From: Pseudoflavonifractor sp902362925
GTDB lineage: Bacteria; Bacillota; Clostridia; Oscillospirales; Oscillospiraceae
Assembly (NCBI GenBank): GCA_902362925.1
Contig: CABIYL010000002.1
Strand: one strand, 5' to 3'
DNA length: 64,000 nt
The position numbers were made by a program, and so were the translations under genes. Every line of letters begins with the position of its first letter. Within the stretch, counting starts at the first letter, position 1. The notes below the pieces were generated by a model. It was not told the origin of the DNA, searched no databases, and saw only the letters and a list, made by a program, of their open reading frames with translations. Positions 1-9,005 of the stretch are shown here, one piece after another.

Positions 1-22
1 TATTTTTCATCCTCCGTGGCAG

Positions 23-1759
23 TTAAAAGTTCATATTCATGATGTAGGTCTCCATGAATTTGGGGCTGGTGGCCAGCTCCACATGCTCAATGGAGGCGGG
101 CAGGGCCTTGCAGCGGTCCATCTCGCCCTGGTCCAGCAGGCACATCTGGACGCCCTTTCCGGCGCCGTTGCCGATGGAGAAGATCCGGTCCCTGGGGACA
201 GGGGGCAGCAGGCCGATTTCCAAAGCCCGGTCAATGTCGATGTAGTTGCCGAAGGCGCCTGCCAGATAGAGGGCGTCCAGCTGGTCGGGGGAGAGGCCGG
301 CCTCCTCCAGAAGGGTCATGCAGCCGGAGAAGATGGAGCTCTTGGCCAGCTGAATCTGTCGTACGTCGTGCTGGGAGAGGTAGACAGGCCGGTCGCCGCG
401 GGTAAAGAAGAAGGCGGTGTTGTACTCGCCGGCCTCGCCCAGATACTCGGCCAGCGGGCTGTCCGGGTGCTGGGCAAGGAATTCATCCCGGGGCAGGAGA
501 CGGCCGGACTCGTCGATGATACCGGCCCGGCGCAGCTCGGCTACCGCGTCGATGATGGCGGAGCCGCAAAGCCCCAGGGGCTCCACGCCGCCGATGACCC
601 GGTAGGTCAGCTTGTTGTCCTGGAGGGAGACACGCTCAATGGCACCCTCCATACCCCGCATGCCGCAGGCGATGTTGCCGCCCTCCAGTGCGGGGCCGCA
701 GGCGGTGGAGGCCACCTTGTATCCGGAGCCATTGCCAACGGCGATTTCGCCGTTGGTGCCCAGGTCCACCATCAGGCAGGGACCTCTGTCGGTGGGGAGG
801 GTGAGGAGCACGGCGGCGGTGTCAGCGCCCACAAAGCCACCCAGCAGGGGGAGAAACTCCACCACGCCGCCGGCGGGCATGTCAATTCCGGCCTCGGCGG
901 CGGAGCAGCGGACGGGGCCGGCGGTGATGTTGACAAAGGGGTCCTGGGAGAGCCCATAGGGGTCCAGGCCCAGGAAGAGGTGCTGCATGGTGCTGTTGCC
1001 GCAGAGCACCAGATGGTAGAGATGGCTGCGGAAGCCGGGGATTTTCTCTTCCGCCTGGTTCAGCAGCGTGTGGATGGTGTCGCGGATATGGCCGTTCAGT
1101 TCATCCAGACCGTCCTCATTCTGACGGGTGTGGAGAATGCGGGTGATAACGTCGGCACCTCTGACAATCTGTCCGTTGAGTGCGGACACTGTGTGGAGCA
1201 GCGCGCCGGTGTTCAGGTCGTAGGCGTAGAGCACCACGGAGGTGGTGCCGATGTCTATGGCGCCGCCGTAGAGCAGATCGGTGGTGTCGCCAGGCTCCAC
1301 TGCCAGGAGCTGGTCCCGGTAGGAGACAAAGGTGACGCGGTCCACTGAAGCGTCGGCCATCAGCCTGGAAAAGGTACGAAGAAGGCTGGGAGAGGCGGGT
1401 TCCAGGTAGGAACCGCAGTGGGAGGGCAGCAGCTCAGCCTTGGTCATGCAGCGCTTGGAGAGGGCGGGGGAGAGATGGGTGCTGTGGGCGGAGCGGCCTT
1501 CCGTTACGATGGACGCATCTCTGGTAAGCTGGTGATCCTCCAGATAGACGGTCATGTCACAGTCCACCACTGTCCGGCAGGCAAGGACAGTCTCGCTGGT
1601 GCCGTTCCGGTCAATCCGGACGGCGCATTTGCCGCAGGTTCCTCTTCCACCGCAGACCAGATCCATGGGAAACCCGGCGGCGGCGCAGGCCTGGGAGATG
1701 GTGACGCCGCCGGATGTCTCAAAGGCGGCGTTCTGGTTGGGCAGTTTGATACAGTACAT
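23..1759 (-). CDS. Reductive activator of corrinoid proteins (RACo-like, ASKHA fold)
   Basis: The 578-residue protein begins with a 2Fe-2S ferredoxin-type domain whose ligands are visible as C36, C42, C45 and C61. A long ATPase region follows, with repeated glycine-rich ASKHA motifs such as GAIDIGTTSVV and VDLGTNGEIAVG. In RACo proteins this architecture couples ATP hydrolysis to reduction of inactive Co(II) corrinoid to Co(I), so that methyl transfer can resume. The ATG is preceded by CGGAGG. The gene lies downstream of a MetH-activation-like gene and a PocR-AraC regulator on the same strand, and opposite the corrinoid and methyltransferase genes it probably serves. Family assignment is firm; the exact corrinoid partner is inferred from context. 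Confidence 0.9.
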   Translation of the reverse strand: MYCIKLPNQNAAFETSGGVTISQACAAAGFPMDLVCGGRGTCGKCAVRIDRNGTSETVLACRTVVDCDMTVYLEDHQLTRDASIVTEGRSAHSTHLSPALSKRCMTKAELLPSHCGSYLEPASPSLLRTFSRLMADASVDRVTFVSYRDQLLAVEPGDTTDLLYGGAIDIGTTSVVLYAYDLNTGALLHTVSALNGQIVRGADVITRILHTRQNEDGLDELNGHIRDTIHTLLNQAEEKIPGFRSHLYHLVLCGNSTMQHLFLGLDPYGLSQDPFVNITAGPVRCSAAEAGIDMPAGGVVEFLPLLGGFVGADTAAVLLTLPTDRGPCLMVDLGTNGEIAVGNGSGYKVASTACGPALEGGNIACGMRGMEGAIERVSLQDNKLTYRVIGGVEPLGLCGSAIIDAVAELRRAGIIDESGRLLPRDEFLAQHPDSPLAEYLGEAGEYNTAFFFTRGDRPVYLSQHDVRQIQLAKSSIFSGCMTLLEEAGLSPDQLDALYLAGAFGNYIDIDRALEIGLLPPVPRDRIFSIGNGAGKGVQMCLLDQGEMDRCKALPASIEHVELATSPKFMETYIMNMNF

Positions 1760-1804
1760 GAGTGAAAACCTCCGTTTGTCAGTTGTCTTGATTTGTGGGC
1801 GGAA

Positions 1805-2461
1805 TCAGAGACAGGCAGCGGGTCCTTCCGTGGAGCGGAAGAAGCAGGAGGTATTGGAACACTTGCTGCAATCATGCTCCACGGAGATCTCCGGATTGCT
1901 GCAATCAGCTCCGAAGAGGTAGAGCATGGACTTCTCGGGGTAGAGCATGTAGCTCTCGGTCAGACGGACGTGGGACAGGGAGGGAATACCGCGGAAAGCG
2001 TCCAGAAGCACCGACTGATATTCCAAATCCAGCTCCTGCTCACCGGGAGAAAAGCGGCGGGTAAGGTGGCAGTTGCTCTCCTTCATGGCGGCGGCGATCT
2101 GGCGGTTCATCTGCTCCGAGCCGTCAAAGAGCATCTCGTTGACCAAGTCGTTGAGGAGGTAGCCCTCCAGAAAATCGCCCTGATCAATCAGCTGGGAGAT
2201 GGCTCTGGTGATGGACTCCGAGCAGGTGGACAGACAGGTGATGCGGTAGCGGCATCGGTCCACCTCGGGCAGGCCCATGGGCGGCGCGCCCTCCTCCACG
2301 GCGTAGCAGTGGGTCATGCACAACTGCTGCCGGGCGGTGCGCTCCAGGGCGGGGAAGGCCGCCTCGGCATACCGGTAGGCGGTGGTGTCCGGCTGAATAT
2401 GGAGCCTACGGAAAATGCGGCCCCGGTCGTAATGGGGGGTGATGTCGGCAAAGTAAACCAT
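1805..2461 (-). CDS. MetH activation-domain-like protein of corrinoid methyltransferase clusters
   Basis: The 218-residue protein resembles the stand-alone proteins annotated as vitamin B12-dependent methionine synthase activation domain, which often sit beside RACo genes. It is soluble, with no signal or membrane segment. Its C-terminal 30 residues carry several cysteines (DCS...DCSKCSNTSC), suggesting metal or Fe-S binding. It ends 45 bp before RACo on the same strand, so the two are probably co-transcribed. A role in presenting or reactivating corrinoid is inferred from neighbourhood and resemblance, not from catalytic residues. Confidence 0.6.
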   Translation of the reverse strand: MVYFADITPHYDRGRIFRRLHIQPDTTAYRYAEAAFPALERTARQQLCMTHCYAVEEGAPPMGLPEVDRCRYRITCLSTCSESITRAISQLIDQGDFLEGYLLNDLVNEMLFDGSEQMNRQIAAAMKESNCHLTRRFSPGEQELDLEYQSVLLDAFRGIPSLSHVRLTESYMLYPEKSMLYLFGADCSNPEISVEHDCSKCSNTSCFFRSTEGPAACL

Positions 2462-2519
2462 GGAAGGCTCATCCTTTCCTCATGTCCGAATTCGTCTGCT
2501 TGTGGAGCGGGGCGAAGGC

Positions 2520-3797
2520 TCAGTCAGAGGTATGTTTTTCGTTGTTCAGCTGGCTTTTGTACTGGCGGGGCGTGGTCCCCGTCACTTTTTTGAAGATTTT
2601 TGTAAAATAGCTCTGGTCGTCAAAGCCCACTAGTCCGGAAATCTCTAGCAGGCTTCTGTCCGTGTTGCGCATCAGCTCCGTGCTGTGCTCAATGCGGATG
2701 CGGTTGAGGTAGTCGGTAAAGCTGGTGCCCAGCTCCTGCCGGAACAGCTTGGACAGGGAGGACTCGTTGAGGAACAGGGCGGAGGCCAGATCCCGCAGAG
2801 TCAGCTTGTCCATATAGTGGGCGTTGATGTAGGACACGGCCCGGGTGGTGGCTGAGGACACCTGAGGCAGGTCGGCAAAGATATCATCCACAAAGTGGGC
2901 CACCAGCTCCCGGCTCCACTGGGCCAGGCTGTCCAGGGTGTTGAGCTCATTGAGAGAGTTGATGAACTTGAAGTCCAGCCCGAAGATGTTCCGCAGGGAG
3001 GCGCCCTGCTCGGTGGACATACGGGCCAGGGAGATGTACAGCTCGAAGAAATGGAGCTTGATGCTGTCGAAGTTTCCACCCTCCACCAACACCAGCTCTT
3101 CAAAGAGATCGTCCAGACAGGCCAGGGCGGCCTCCCGGTTGCGGCCCTGGATTTCCCGGGCAAGCCGGTCCTCCAAATCCGACCAGGTGGGGGCGGACAG
3201 AGCGGCGGAGGTATTCTGGGGCTTGCTCTGCTTGCGCTTCTGGATATGGTCGCCCACGGTGAGCTGGCGCTGGTAGCGCAGGCGCAGCTGCTCGTAGTCA
3301 TCCCAGTTTTTGTGGCTGTGCACCACGGCGCTGTACAGGAGCAGGGAGAACTTCTGTATTTGCTCTGGAGTATATACCTGCATGGACGAAATGAAAAGAG
3401 AAATTTTCGCCAGCAGCTCCGGTGAGACCTGGTTGAACTCAAAGGCCTGGGTGAGCAGCTCGGCGGAGACAGGCCCCATGGACAGGGGACCGGCCACAGC
3501 ACAGCCGCAGAATTTTTCCGACACGACGACGGGGACGGCGATATGGATCAGGCCTGAGGGGCAGGAGAATATGTAGGGCTCGCCCAGGTGGTAAGAGGAT
3601 TTGGCAGAAAAGAGCATGGTGCTGCCGCACACGCTGTCGGGCTGGCGGTAGATGGGGAAGAATTGGCAAAATTTTTTCTCCGTCTGGAATTCCTCCAGAA
3701 TGGAGCCGTCGGGGGAGAACAGAGTTACCGGAACGCCGGTACTGACGCTGAAGGCGTCCAGATATTCGTGCAGACGCTTTTGATCAATGGCTTGCAA
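2520..3797 (-). CDS. PocR ligand-binding domain AraC-family regulator
   Basis: The N-terminal 150 or so residues look like a PocR sensory domain, beginning at RLHEYLDAFSVSTGVPVTLF and containing cysteines around CQFFPIY and FSCPSGLI. The C-terminal 100 residues are a double helix-turn-helix AraC domain ending in the typical SYFTKIFKKVTGTTPRQYK. I chose the TTG at 3797 because GGGAGGA lies about 7 nt upstream; an upstream TTG at 3893 would add 32 unconserved residues. PocR-AraC proteins control cobalamin-linked or C1 catabolic operons. Divergence from the corrinoid gene at 4071 suggests it activates the plus-strand operon in response to a substrate or corrinoid signal, which is an inference. 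Confidence 0.85.
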   Translation of the reverse strand: MQAIDQKRLHEYLDAFSVSTGVPVTLFSPDGSILEEFQTEKKFCQFFPIYRQPDSVCGSTMLFSAKSSYHLGEPYIFSCPSGLIHIAVPVVVSEKFCGCAVAGPLSMGPVSAELLTQAFEFNQVSPELLAKISLFISSMQVYTPEQIQKFSLLLYSAVVHSHKNWDDYEQLRLRYQRQLTVGDHIQKRKQSKPQNTSAALSAPTWSDLEDRLAREIQGRNREAALACLDDLFEELVLVEGGNFDSIKLHFFELYISLARMSTEQGASLRNIFGLDFKFINSLNELNTLDSLAQWSRELVAHFVDDIFADLPQVSSATTRAVSYINAHYMDKLTLRDLASALFLNESSLSKLFRQELGTSFTDYLNRIRIEHSTELMRNTDRSLLEISGLVGFDDQSYFTKIFKKVTGTTPRQYKSQLNNEKHTSD

Positions 3798-4011
3798 ACC
3801 AGATTCCTCCCATTCTGGAATATTTCCTTTCCGCCGGGTCAGGGCGGCGGAGTTGCGGGGGGATGATGGAATTGGTAAAATGAAGATTACCAATTTGTAA
3901 TTTTTAAATCACTATACCCCTTTTTTGGGTGAAAAGCAATAAAGAACTTTAAAGACATGGCCTTACATTGGCAAATGCGCTGGAATAGAACAAAAAGAAA
4001 TGGTATTTTTC

Positions 4012-4041
4012 TTAGAAATTAGAGGGCGGTTTCGATATACT
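4012..4041 (+). promoter_or_regulatory. Candidate promoter of the methyltransferase operon
   Basis: TTAGAA and TATACT are separated by 18 bp, about 30 bp before the first corrinoid gene, in the divergent region next to the PocR-AraC gene. The -35 is imperfect, as expected for an activator-dependent promoter. The call rests on sequence inspection only. Confidence 0.4.
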
Positions 4042-4070
4042 ACAAGCGTGGAGCGGAAAGGAACAGCAGA

Positions 4071-4730
4071 ATGAATCGGTTTAATACAATTTTTCAGAGC
4101 ATCATCGACGGGGACGAAGAAAAGACCGTAGCACAGTGCCGAGAGCTGCTTGCAAGGGGCTGCCGTCCGGTTGACATTCTGGAAAAAGGGATGATTCCGG
4201 CCATGGACCGCCTGGGCGTCATGCTGAGCAGGGAAGAGCGGTTTATCCCTCAGATCCTGCTCTCCGCCAGAGCCATGCAGAAGGCAGTGGCCATCATCCG
4301 GCCGCTGCTGCTGGAGCAGGCCGACGGAGCAGAGCACCGGGAAAAGGTCGTGGTGGGAACCGTCCAGGGGGACATCCACACCATCGGAAAAAGCCTGGTG
4401 GGAATCATGCTCCAGAGCGCCGGGTTCGATGTGACGGATTTGGGCTCCAATGTCAGTGCCGAACGGTTCATCGCCCAGCTGCGGGCGGACGGATCTCGCA
4501 TCGTGGCCATGTCCGCCATGCTGACCACCTCCATGGCCAGTATGAAGGAGACCGTGAAGCGGATTCGCCAGGAGGACTTCGGCTACCACGTCCACATCAT
4601 TGTCGGCGGCGGGCCCATCACACCGAGCTTTGCCCGGGAGTTAGGGGTAGAGTTCTCCGGCACCATGATGGACACAGCCCGACTGGCCACCGAAATCAGC
4701 ACAGAGCGGCGGGAGAAGCCGCGGCGCTGA
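4071..4730 (+). CDS. Methyltransferase cognate corrinoid protein (first copy)
   Basis: The 219-residue protein has the helical cap domain of MtbC/MttC-type proteins (residues about 1-85) and a B12-binding Rossmann domain. The cobalt-ligand motif DxHxxG is visible as D101-I-H103-T-I-G106, and the later B12-binding segment reads IVGGGPITPSFARELG. It carries the methyl group on cobalt between the substrate methyltransferase and the second methyltransferase. An AAAGGAAC site precedes the ATG. It is the first gene of the plus-strand operon and differs clearly from the second copy that starts 84 bp downstream, so the two may serve different substrates. Confidence 0.93.
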   Translation: MNRFNTIFQSIIDGDEEKTVAQCRELLARGCRPVDILEKGMIPAMDRLGVMLSREERFIPQILLSARAMQKAVAIIRPLLLEQADGAEHREKVVVGTVQGDIHTIGKSLVGIMLQSAGFDVTDLGSNVSAERFIAQLRADGSRIVAMSAMLTTSMASMKETVKRIRQEDFGYHVHIIVGGGPITPSFARELGVEFSGTMMDTARLATEISTERREKPRR

Positions 4731-4814
4731 GCACCATCTTACACATGTCACAAAAAGCAATCACATACGAAGGAAACAGACATACGGACAATATTTGAAA
4801 AGGAGCGGGAATTC

Positions 4815-5456
4815 ATGTCTATTCTCAACGAGATCACCGAGCTTGTCATCAAGGGCGACATCATGGGTACCAAGGCCAAGGTAGCCGAGGCTGTGGAGCA
4901 GAAGGTGGAGGCCACCGACATTCTGAACAACGGCCTGATGCCCGGCATCAACGAGATCGGCGAGCGGTTCGCCAAGGGCCAGATCTTCGTGCCCAACGTG
5001 CTCATGTCCGCCAAGGCCATGAACACCGGCGTGGAAGTGATTCAGCCCCTGCTGGCTGCCGGCGGCGACACCACCATCGGCACCGCTGTCATCGCCACCG
5101 TGAAGGGCGACCTCCACGACATCGGCAAGAACCTGGTGGGCCTGATGATGAAGAGCGCCAACCTGAAGGTCATCGACCTGGGCGCCAACGTCCCCGCTGA
5201 GAAGTTTGTCGAGGCCATCAAGGAGCACAACCCCGACATCGTGGGTCTCTCCGCCCTCCTGACCACCACCATGAACGAGCAGGGCCACGTCATTGAGGTC
5301 CTCAAGCAGGCCGGCGTCCGCGACCAGGTCAAGGTCATGATCGGCGGCGCCCCTGTCACCCAGGCCTGGGCCGACAAGATTGGCGCCGACGCCTTCACTG
5401 CCGACGCCGCTGCCGCCGCCCGCTGGGCCAAGGAGTACGTGACCAGCATCCGCTGA
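4815..5456 (+). CDS. Methyltransferase cognate corrinoid protein (second copy)
   Basis: The 213-residue protein is a typical MtbC/MttC/MtgC-type corrinoid carrier. It has a four-helix cap, then DxHxxG as D99-L-H101-D-I-G104 with H101 the lower cobalt ligand, then MIGGAPVTQAWADKIGAD near the end. AAAGGAG lies just before the ATG. The codon choice is strongly C/G-ending, as in highly expressed genes of this genome and unlike the first corrinoid gene. It lies 63 bp before the MttB-family gene and is probably its direct partner. Confidence 0.95.
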   Translation: MSILNEITELVIKGDIMGTKAKVAEAVEQKVEATDILNNGLMPGINEIGERFAKGQIFVPNVLMSAKAMNTGVEVIQPLLAAGGDTTIGTAVIATVKGDLHDIGKNLVGLMMKSANLKVIDLGANVPAEKFVEAIKEHNPDIVGLSALLTTTMNEQGHVIEVLKQAGVRDQVKVMIGGAPVTQAWADKIGADAFTADAAAAARWAKEYVTSIR

Positions 5457-5519
5457 ACATCAACCGCCGCTCCGGCTCAGGGGCCGGGCAGATATGAATG
5501 AAATGGAGGATGAATTCCC

Positions 5520-6974
5520 ATGGTAGGAAGAGTTAAATATAACGTGATGAGCGACCAGGAACTGCAGTTCATGAAGTCCCGCATGGAGCAGCTGCTCATT
5601 GAGCGGGGCATCCACCTGGACCACGACGAGATGCTCGCCGAGCTGGCCAAGCTGGGCTGCGTGGTGGACATGGAGAAGAAGGACGTCCGCTTCACCAAGG
5701 AGCTCATCGACAAGGCGGTCGCCGCCGTTCCTGAGAAGTTCACCCTTTATTCCCCCAGCGGCAAGTATGACCTGGAGTTCCCCAACCCCACCGGCAGCTT
5801 CTACACCCGTACCAACACCGGCGCACCCAACTACCGCACCGTGAAGGGTGAGACCCACTACACCACCCTGGAAGAGGTGGACGAGTGGTACAAGATCACC
5901 AACGTGATGGAGAACCTGGACTACGTCACCCTGCCCTCCACCTCCGGCGAGTACGTGCCCGGCGACGCCGTGGACGTCTACACCCTGGAGAAGGCCCTGA
6001 AGCACTCCGCCAAGCACATCTGGATTCAGCCCTATGAGTCCGACAACGTCCAGTGGCTCATCGACATGGCCGCTGCCGCTGTGGGCGGTCTGAAGAACCT
6101 GCAGGAGAAGCCCATCGTCAGCTTTATCGCCTGCGGCGTGCCCAGCCTGACCTTCAAGCACATGGACGCTGAGGTGCTCTACCGCTGCGCCAAGTCCCGC
6201 ATCCCCGTGCAGCCCTGCTCTCTGCCCACCGCCGGCGCCAATACCCCTGTTACCGCTCAGGGCACCGCCTTTGTGGCCTGCGCCGAGGTGTTCGCCCAGA
6301 TCGTCATGCTGGAGCTGATGTGCCCCGGCCTGCCCGTCATCGCCACCACGCTGCTGTTCAACATGGACATGCAGAGCACCTACACCCTGCAGTCCAACAC
6401 CGAGATCACCATTGCCCGTCTCATCTGCATGGAGCTGTTTGAGCGCGGCTACAACATCCGTGCCCACTCCTACGGCACCGGCACCGACAGCGTGGTGATG
6501 GATGAGCAGAACTTTATCGAGCGCACCAACCTCATCGACGCCATGGCCATGAGCGAGGCCTCCGTCCTGGGCGGCGCCGGTCAGCTGGAGACCGCCAAGA
6601 CCATCAGCCCTCTGCAGCTCATCATCGACAACGAGATCTTCGGCATTGCCCGCCGCATCCGCCGCGGTCTGGACGTGAACGACGAAACCCTGGACTGGGA
6701 CGAGCTGATTGCCGGCCTGGACAAGGATCCCAGCTTCAGCTTCCTGACCAGCGAGCACACCTTCCGTCACTTCACCGAGCCCCACCGTCCCGACATGTTC
6801 AACCGTGACAGCCCGGTGAACTGGGAGCTGGAGGGCAGCAAGACCCTGCTGGACAAGGCTCTGGAGAAGTTCAACGCCATCATGGCCTCCGAGGACGTGT
6901 ACGAGCTGCCCGCCGACAAGGCCGCCGAGGTGGAGAAGGTGCTCAAGGAGGCCCACAAGGCCCTGGTGAAGTAA
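5520..6974 (+). CDS. MttB-superfamily methyltransferase (non-pyrrolysine)
   Basis: The 484-residue protein matches the trimethylamine methyltransferase superfamily along its length (a TIM-barrel enzyme that moves a methyl group from a quaternary amine to a corrinoid protein). The frame is open throughout with no in-frame TAG, so it belongs with the pyrrolysine-free members such as the glycine betaine (MtgB), proline betaine (MtpB), carnitine (MtcB) and gamma-butyrobetaine (MtyB) enzymes. The substrate cannot be read from sequence alone. TGGAGGATG precedes the ATG. Codon use indicates high expression, and the transporter downstream is likely to bring in the substrate. Confidence 0.92.
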   Translation: MVGRVKYNVMSDQELQFMKSRMEQLLIERGIHLDHDEMLAELAKLGCVVDMEKKDVRFTKELIDKAVAAVPEKFTLYSPSGKYDLEFPNPTGSFYTRTNTGAPNYRTVKGETHYTTLEEVDEWYKITNVMENLDYVTLPSTSGEYVPGDAVDVYTLEKALKHSAKHIWIQPYESDNVQWLIDMAAAAVGGLKNLQEKPIVSFIACGVPSLTFKHMDAEVLYRCAKSRIPVQPCSLPTAGANTPVTAQGTAFVACAEVFAQIVMLELMCPGLPVIATTLLFNMDMQSTYTLQSNTEITIARLICMELFERGYNIRAHSYGTGTDSVVMDEQNFIERTNLIDAMAMSEASVLGGAGQLETAKTISPLQLIIDNEIFGIARRIRRGLDVNDETLDWDELIAGLDKDPSFSFLTSEHTFRHFTEPHRPDMFNRDSPVNWELEGSKTLLDKALEKFNAIMASEDVYELPADKAAEVEKVLKEAHKALVK

Positions 6975-7165
6975 TCGCCGTATAATACCGCCTCTCCGAT
7001 GGTCCGGATGTGCCTGAGGCGCATCCGGACCACTTCGAAACCGGGATATTTCCCTCATCCCTGCATTCCACCAGAAATCGTGTAAGAGACATACAACCGA
7101 CGGTTCCGCCAATCCGGGCCGGCAGGCTCTCCGGCGGAGGCGTGGAAAAGGGAGGCTTGTGTTCC

Positions 7166-7402
7166 ATGAAGTTAACCAAGACGGAAAAAATCTGGATGAT
7201 CGCGACCGCCGTACTCTATATCCTCTATAACCTTCCGGGCGTTCCGCCCTACGGTGAGGCGGTGCCCACGCTGGTGCATGCCGCGCTGACCGTACTTCCT
7301 CTCTGGATTGTCGTCTATATCGGCCTGTCCCGGGTGTATAAGATTTACAAGCTGCGGGACGACACGGATACGGATGACGTGTCCGACAAGAAGGAGGGAT
7401 AA
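7166..7402 (+). CDS. Small two-TM membrane protein paired with a sodium:solute symporter (DUF997/YhdT-like)
   Basis: The 78-residue protein has two predicted membrane helices (about residues 9-26 and 36-56), then a charged tail rich in D and K. I took the ATG at 7166, with GGGAGGC about 9 nt upstream; the reading frame stays open further upstream but that part looks non-coding. It ends 3 bp before the symporter gene. Small proteins of this type (for example YhdT beside PanF) commonly precede SSS-family genes and are thought to be accessory subunits. The assignment is by size, topology and position. Confidence 0.7.
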   Translation: MKLTKTEKIWMIATAVLYILYNLPGVPPYGEAVPTLVHAALTVLPLWIVVYIGLSRVYKIYKLRDDTDTDDVSDKKEG

Positions 7403-7405
7403 CGG

Positions 7406-8941
7406 ATGCTGAGTGCCAATACAATCTGGATTGCCTTTGGCTGCTACATGCTGTTCCTGGTGGCGGTGGCTGCCTACGTGACCCTTAAGGATCGCCGCAA
7501 CAAGGCCAAGGGAAGCCTGCTGACTGCTTCCGTGCCCTGGCCTGTGCTGGTCATGACCTACATCGCGTCTCTGATGAGCACCTGGGTGTTCTTCGCCGGC
7601 CCCGGCGCTTACTACCGCGGCGGACTGGGCTACTGGATCTCTGAGATGAGCTACATCGCCCTGTTTCCCATCATCGCCCACTTCACCATGAACAAGGTGT
7701 GGGTGGTCAACCAGCAGAAGGGCGGCACCCTGGTCACCCCCGCTGACTTCTACTATGAGCGCTTCAAGAGCCCCGCGCTGCGCACCATTCTGGGTATCAT
7801 CTTCCTGGTTTCCTCCGTGCCCTATGTCACCTCCACGCTGGTGGCCATCGCCCAGGCGGCTCAGTACGCCACCGACGGCGCCATCAACTACCGCATGGCC
7901 GTTATCGTGGTGGGCCTGATTATGACCATCTTTGTCTGCATCGGCGGCATGAAGTCCGCCGCCATGGCCGACACGGTTCAGGGCCTGCTCTTCATCGCCA
8001 TGCTGTGGGTCATCGTCATCGCCTGCCTGATCGTGGGCTTTGGCGGCTCCCTGACCACCGCGCTGGATACCCTCTGGGAGAATACGCCTGAGTTCTTCTC
8101 CTATCCCGGCCCCTCCGGCTGGACGCCCTACGCCGGCCGCTTCGGCTATCCGTTCTCCTGCGCCATCGGCTGGACCATCATGCTGCCCCATGTGTTTGTC
8201 CGTTCCGGCTACTTTGGCGACAACATGAAGACCCAGCGCAAGCTGTCCTTCCTGACCCCTGTGCTCCAGGCCATTGTGTGGACCGGCACCATGATGATCG
8301 GCCTCATCGGTCTGGCTCTGGTCAACAACCTGTCCTCCTCCGAGAGCGAGCTCATCATCCCCTACATGGTGAAGAACTTCGTTCTGGACTTCAATCCCAC
8401 TCTGGCCAGCATCCTGATGGTCGGCTTCTTCGTGGGCGCGGCCGCCGTAGGCCTGTCCACCGCCAATGCCTTCCTGGGTGTCAGCTCCGCCATTGTCTCC
8501 TCCGACATCATCAAGAACACCCTGCATGTCAAGGTGCCTGAGAGCAAGGAGACCATGGTCAACCGTGCCATCATCGTGGTCATCGGCTTGGTGTCCACCG
8601 TCCTGGCCATCGATCCGCCCGACCTGATCTTCACCCTCATCATGTTCTCCATCGCCATCGTTATGCCTCTGTTCTCCGTGCTGGTCTTCGGCCTGTACTG
8701 GAAGCGGGCCACCAAGCAGGCCGCCATCGTCTCCTCCATCGTGGGCACGGTGCTGGTGCTGATGACCTACTTCGTCTGGAACATCGGCAACACCTGGTAT
8801 GGCGCCATCGGCCTGCTGGGCTCCACCATTACCATGGTAGTGGTCAGCCTGGTGACCAAGCAGCCTGAGAGCGATTCCGCCCCCTTCTTTGCCACTCTGG
8901 AGGCCGGCATGAATCGGTTCTACAAGAAGACGGAAAAATAA
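7406..8941 (+). CDS. Sodium:solute symporter family transporter
   Basis: The 511-residue protein is built almost entirely of hydrophobic helices, consistent with the 13-TM SSS (LeuT-fold) family. It includes family-like segments such as LVVIGLVSTVLAI-type helices and ALWVIVIACLIVGFGGS. It is coupled to the small membrane protein just upstream and sits inside the corrinoid methyltransferase operon. It is therefore the best candidate importer of the methylated substrate, driven by the sodium gradient. Betaine and carnitine demethylation clusters usually use BCCT carriers, so an SSS carrier is less common. Substrate is not readable from sequence. Confidence 0.9.
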   Translation: MLSANTIWIAFGCYMLFLVAVAAYVTLKDRRNKAKGSLLTASVPWPVLVMTYIASLMSTWVFFAGPGAYYRGGLGYWISEMSYIALFPIIAHFTMNKVWVVNQQKGGTLVTPADFYYERFKSPALRTILGIIFLVSSVPYVTSTLVAIAQAAQYATDGAINYRMAVIVVGLIMTIFVCIGGMKSAAMADTVQGLLFIAMLWVIVIACLIVGFGGSLTTALDTLWENTPEFFSYPGPSGWTPYAGRFGYPFSCAIGWTIMLPHVFVRSGYFGDNMKTQRKLSFLTPVLQAIVWTGTMMIGLIGLALVNNLSSSESELIIPYMVKNFVLDFNPTLASILMVGFFVGAAAVGLSTANAFLGVSSAIVSSDIIKNTLHVKVPESKETMVNRAIIVVIGLVSTVLAIDPPDLIFTLIMFSIAIVMPLFSVLVFGLYWKRATKQAAIVSSIVGTVLVLMTYFVWNIGNTWYGAIGLLGSTITMVVVSLVTKQPESDSAPFFATLEAGMNRFYKKTEK

Positions 8942-9005
8942 TTCTGCGTATTCAGCCGTGGGGGAGGGGGGACTCTCCCCCACGACGAGAAAGGAATGTT
9001 GCCAA

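Noticed and set aside
83..1348. 421-codon plus-strand frame opposite RACo
   Set aside because: Shadow of RACo; composition is dominated by G, A, V and H, with no recognisable domain.
5520..6974. Pyrrolysine-type MttB
   Set aside because: The frame has no in-frame TAG, and no pyl genes are visible, so it is treated as a non-pyrrolysine member.
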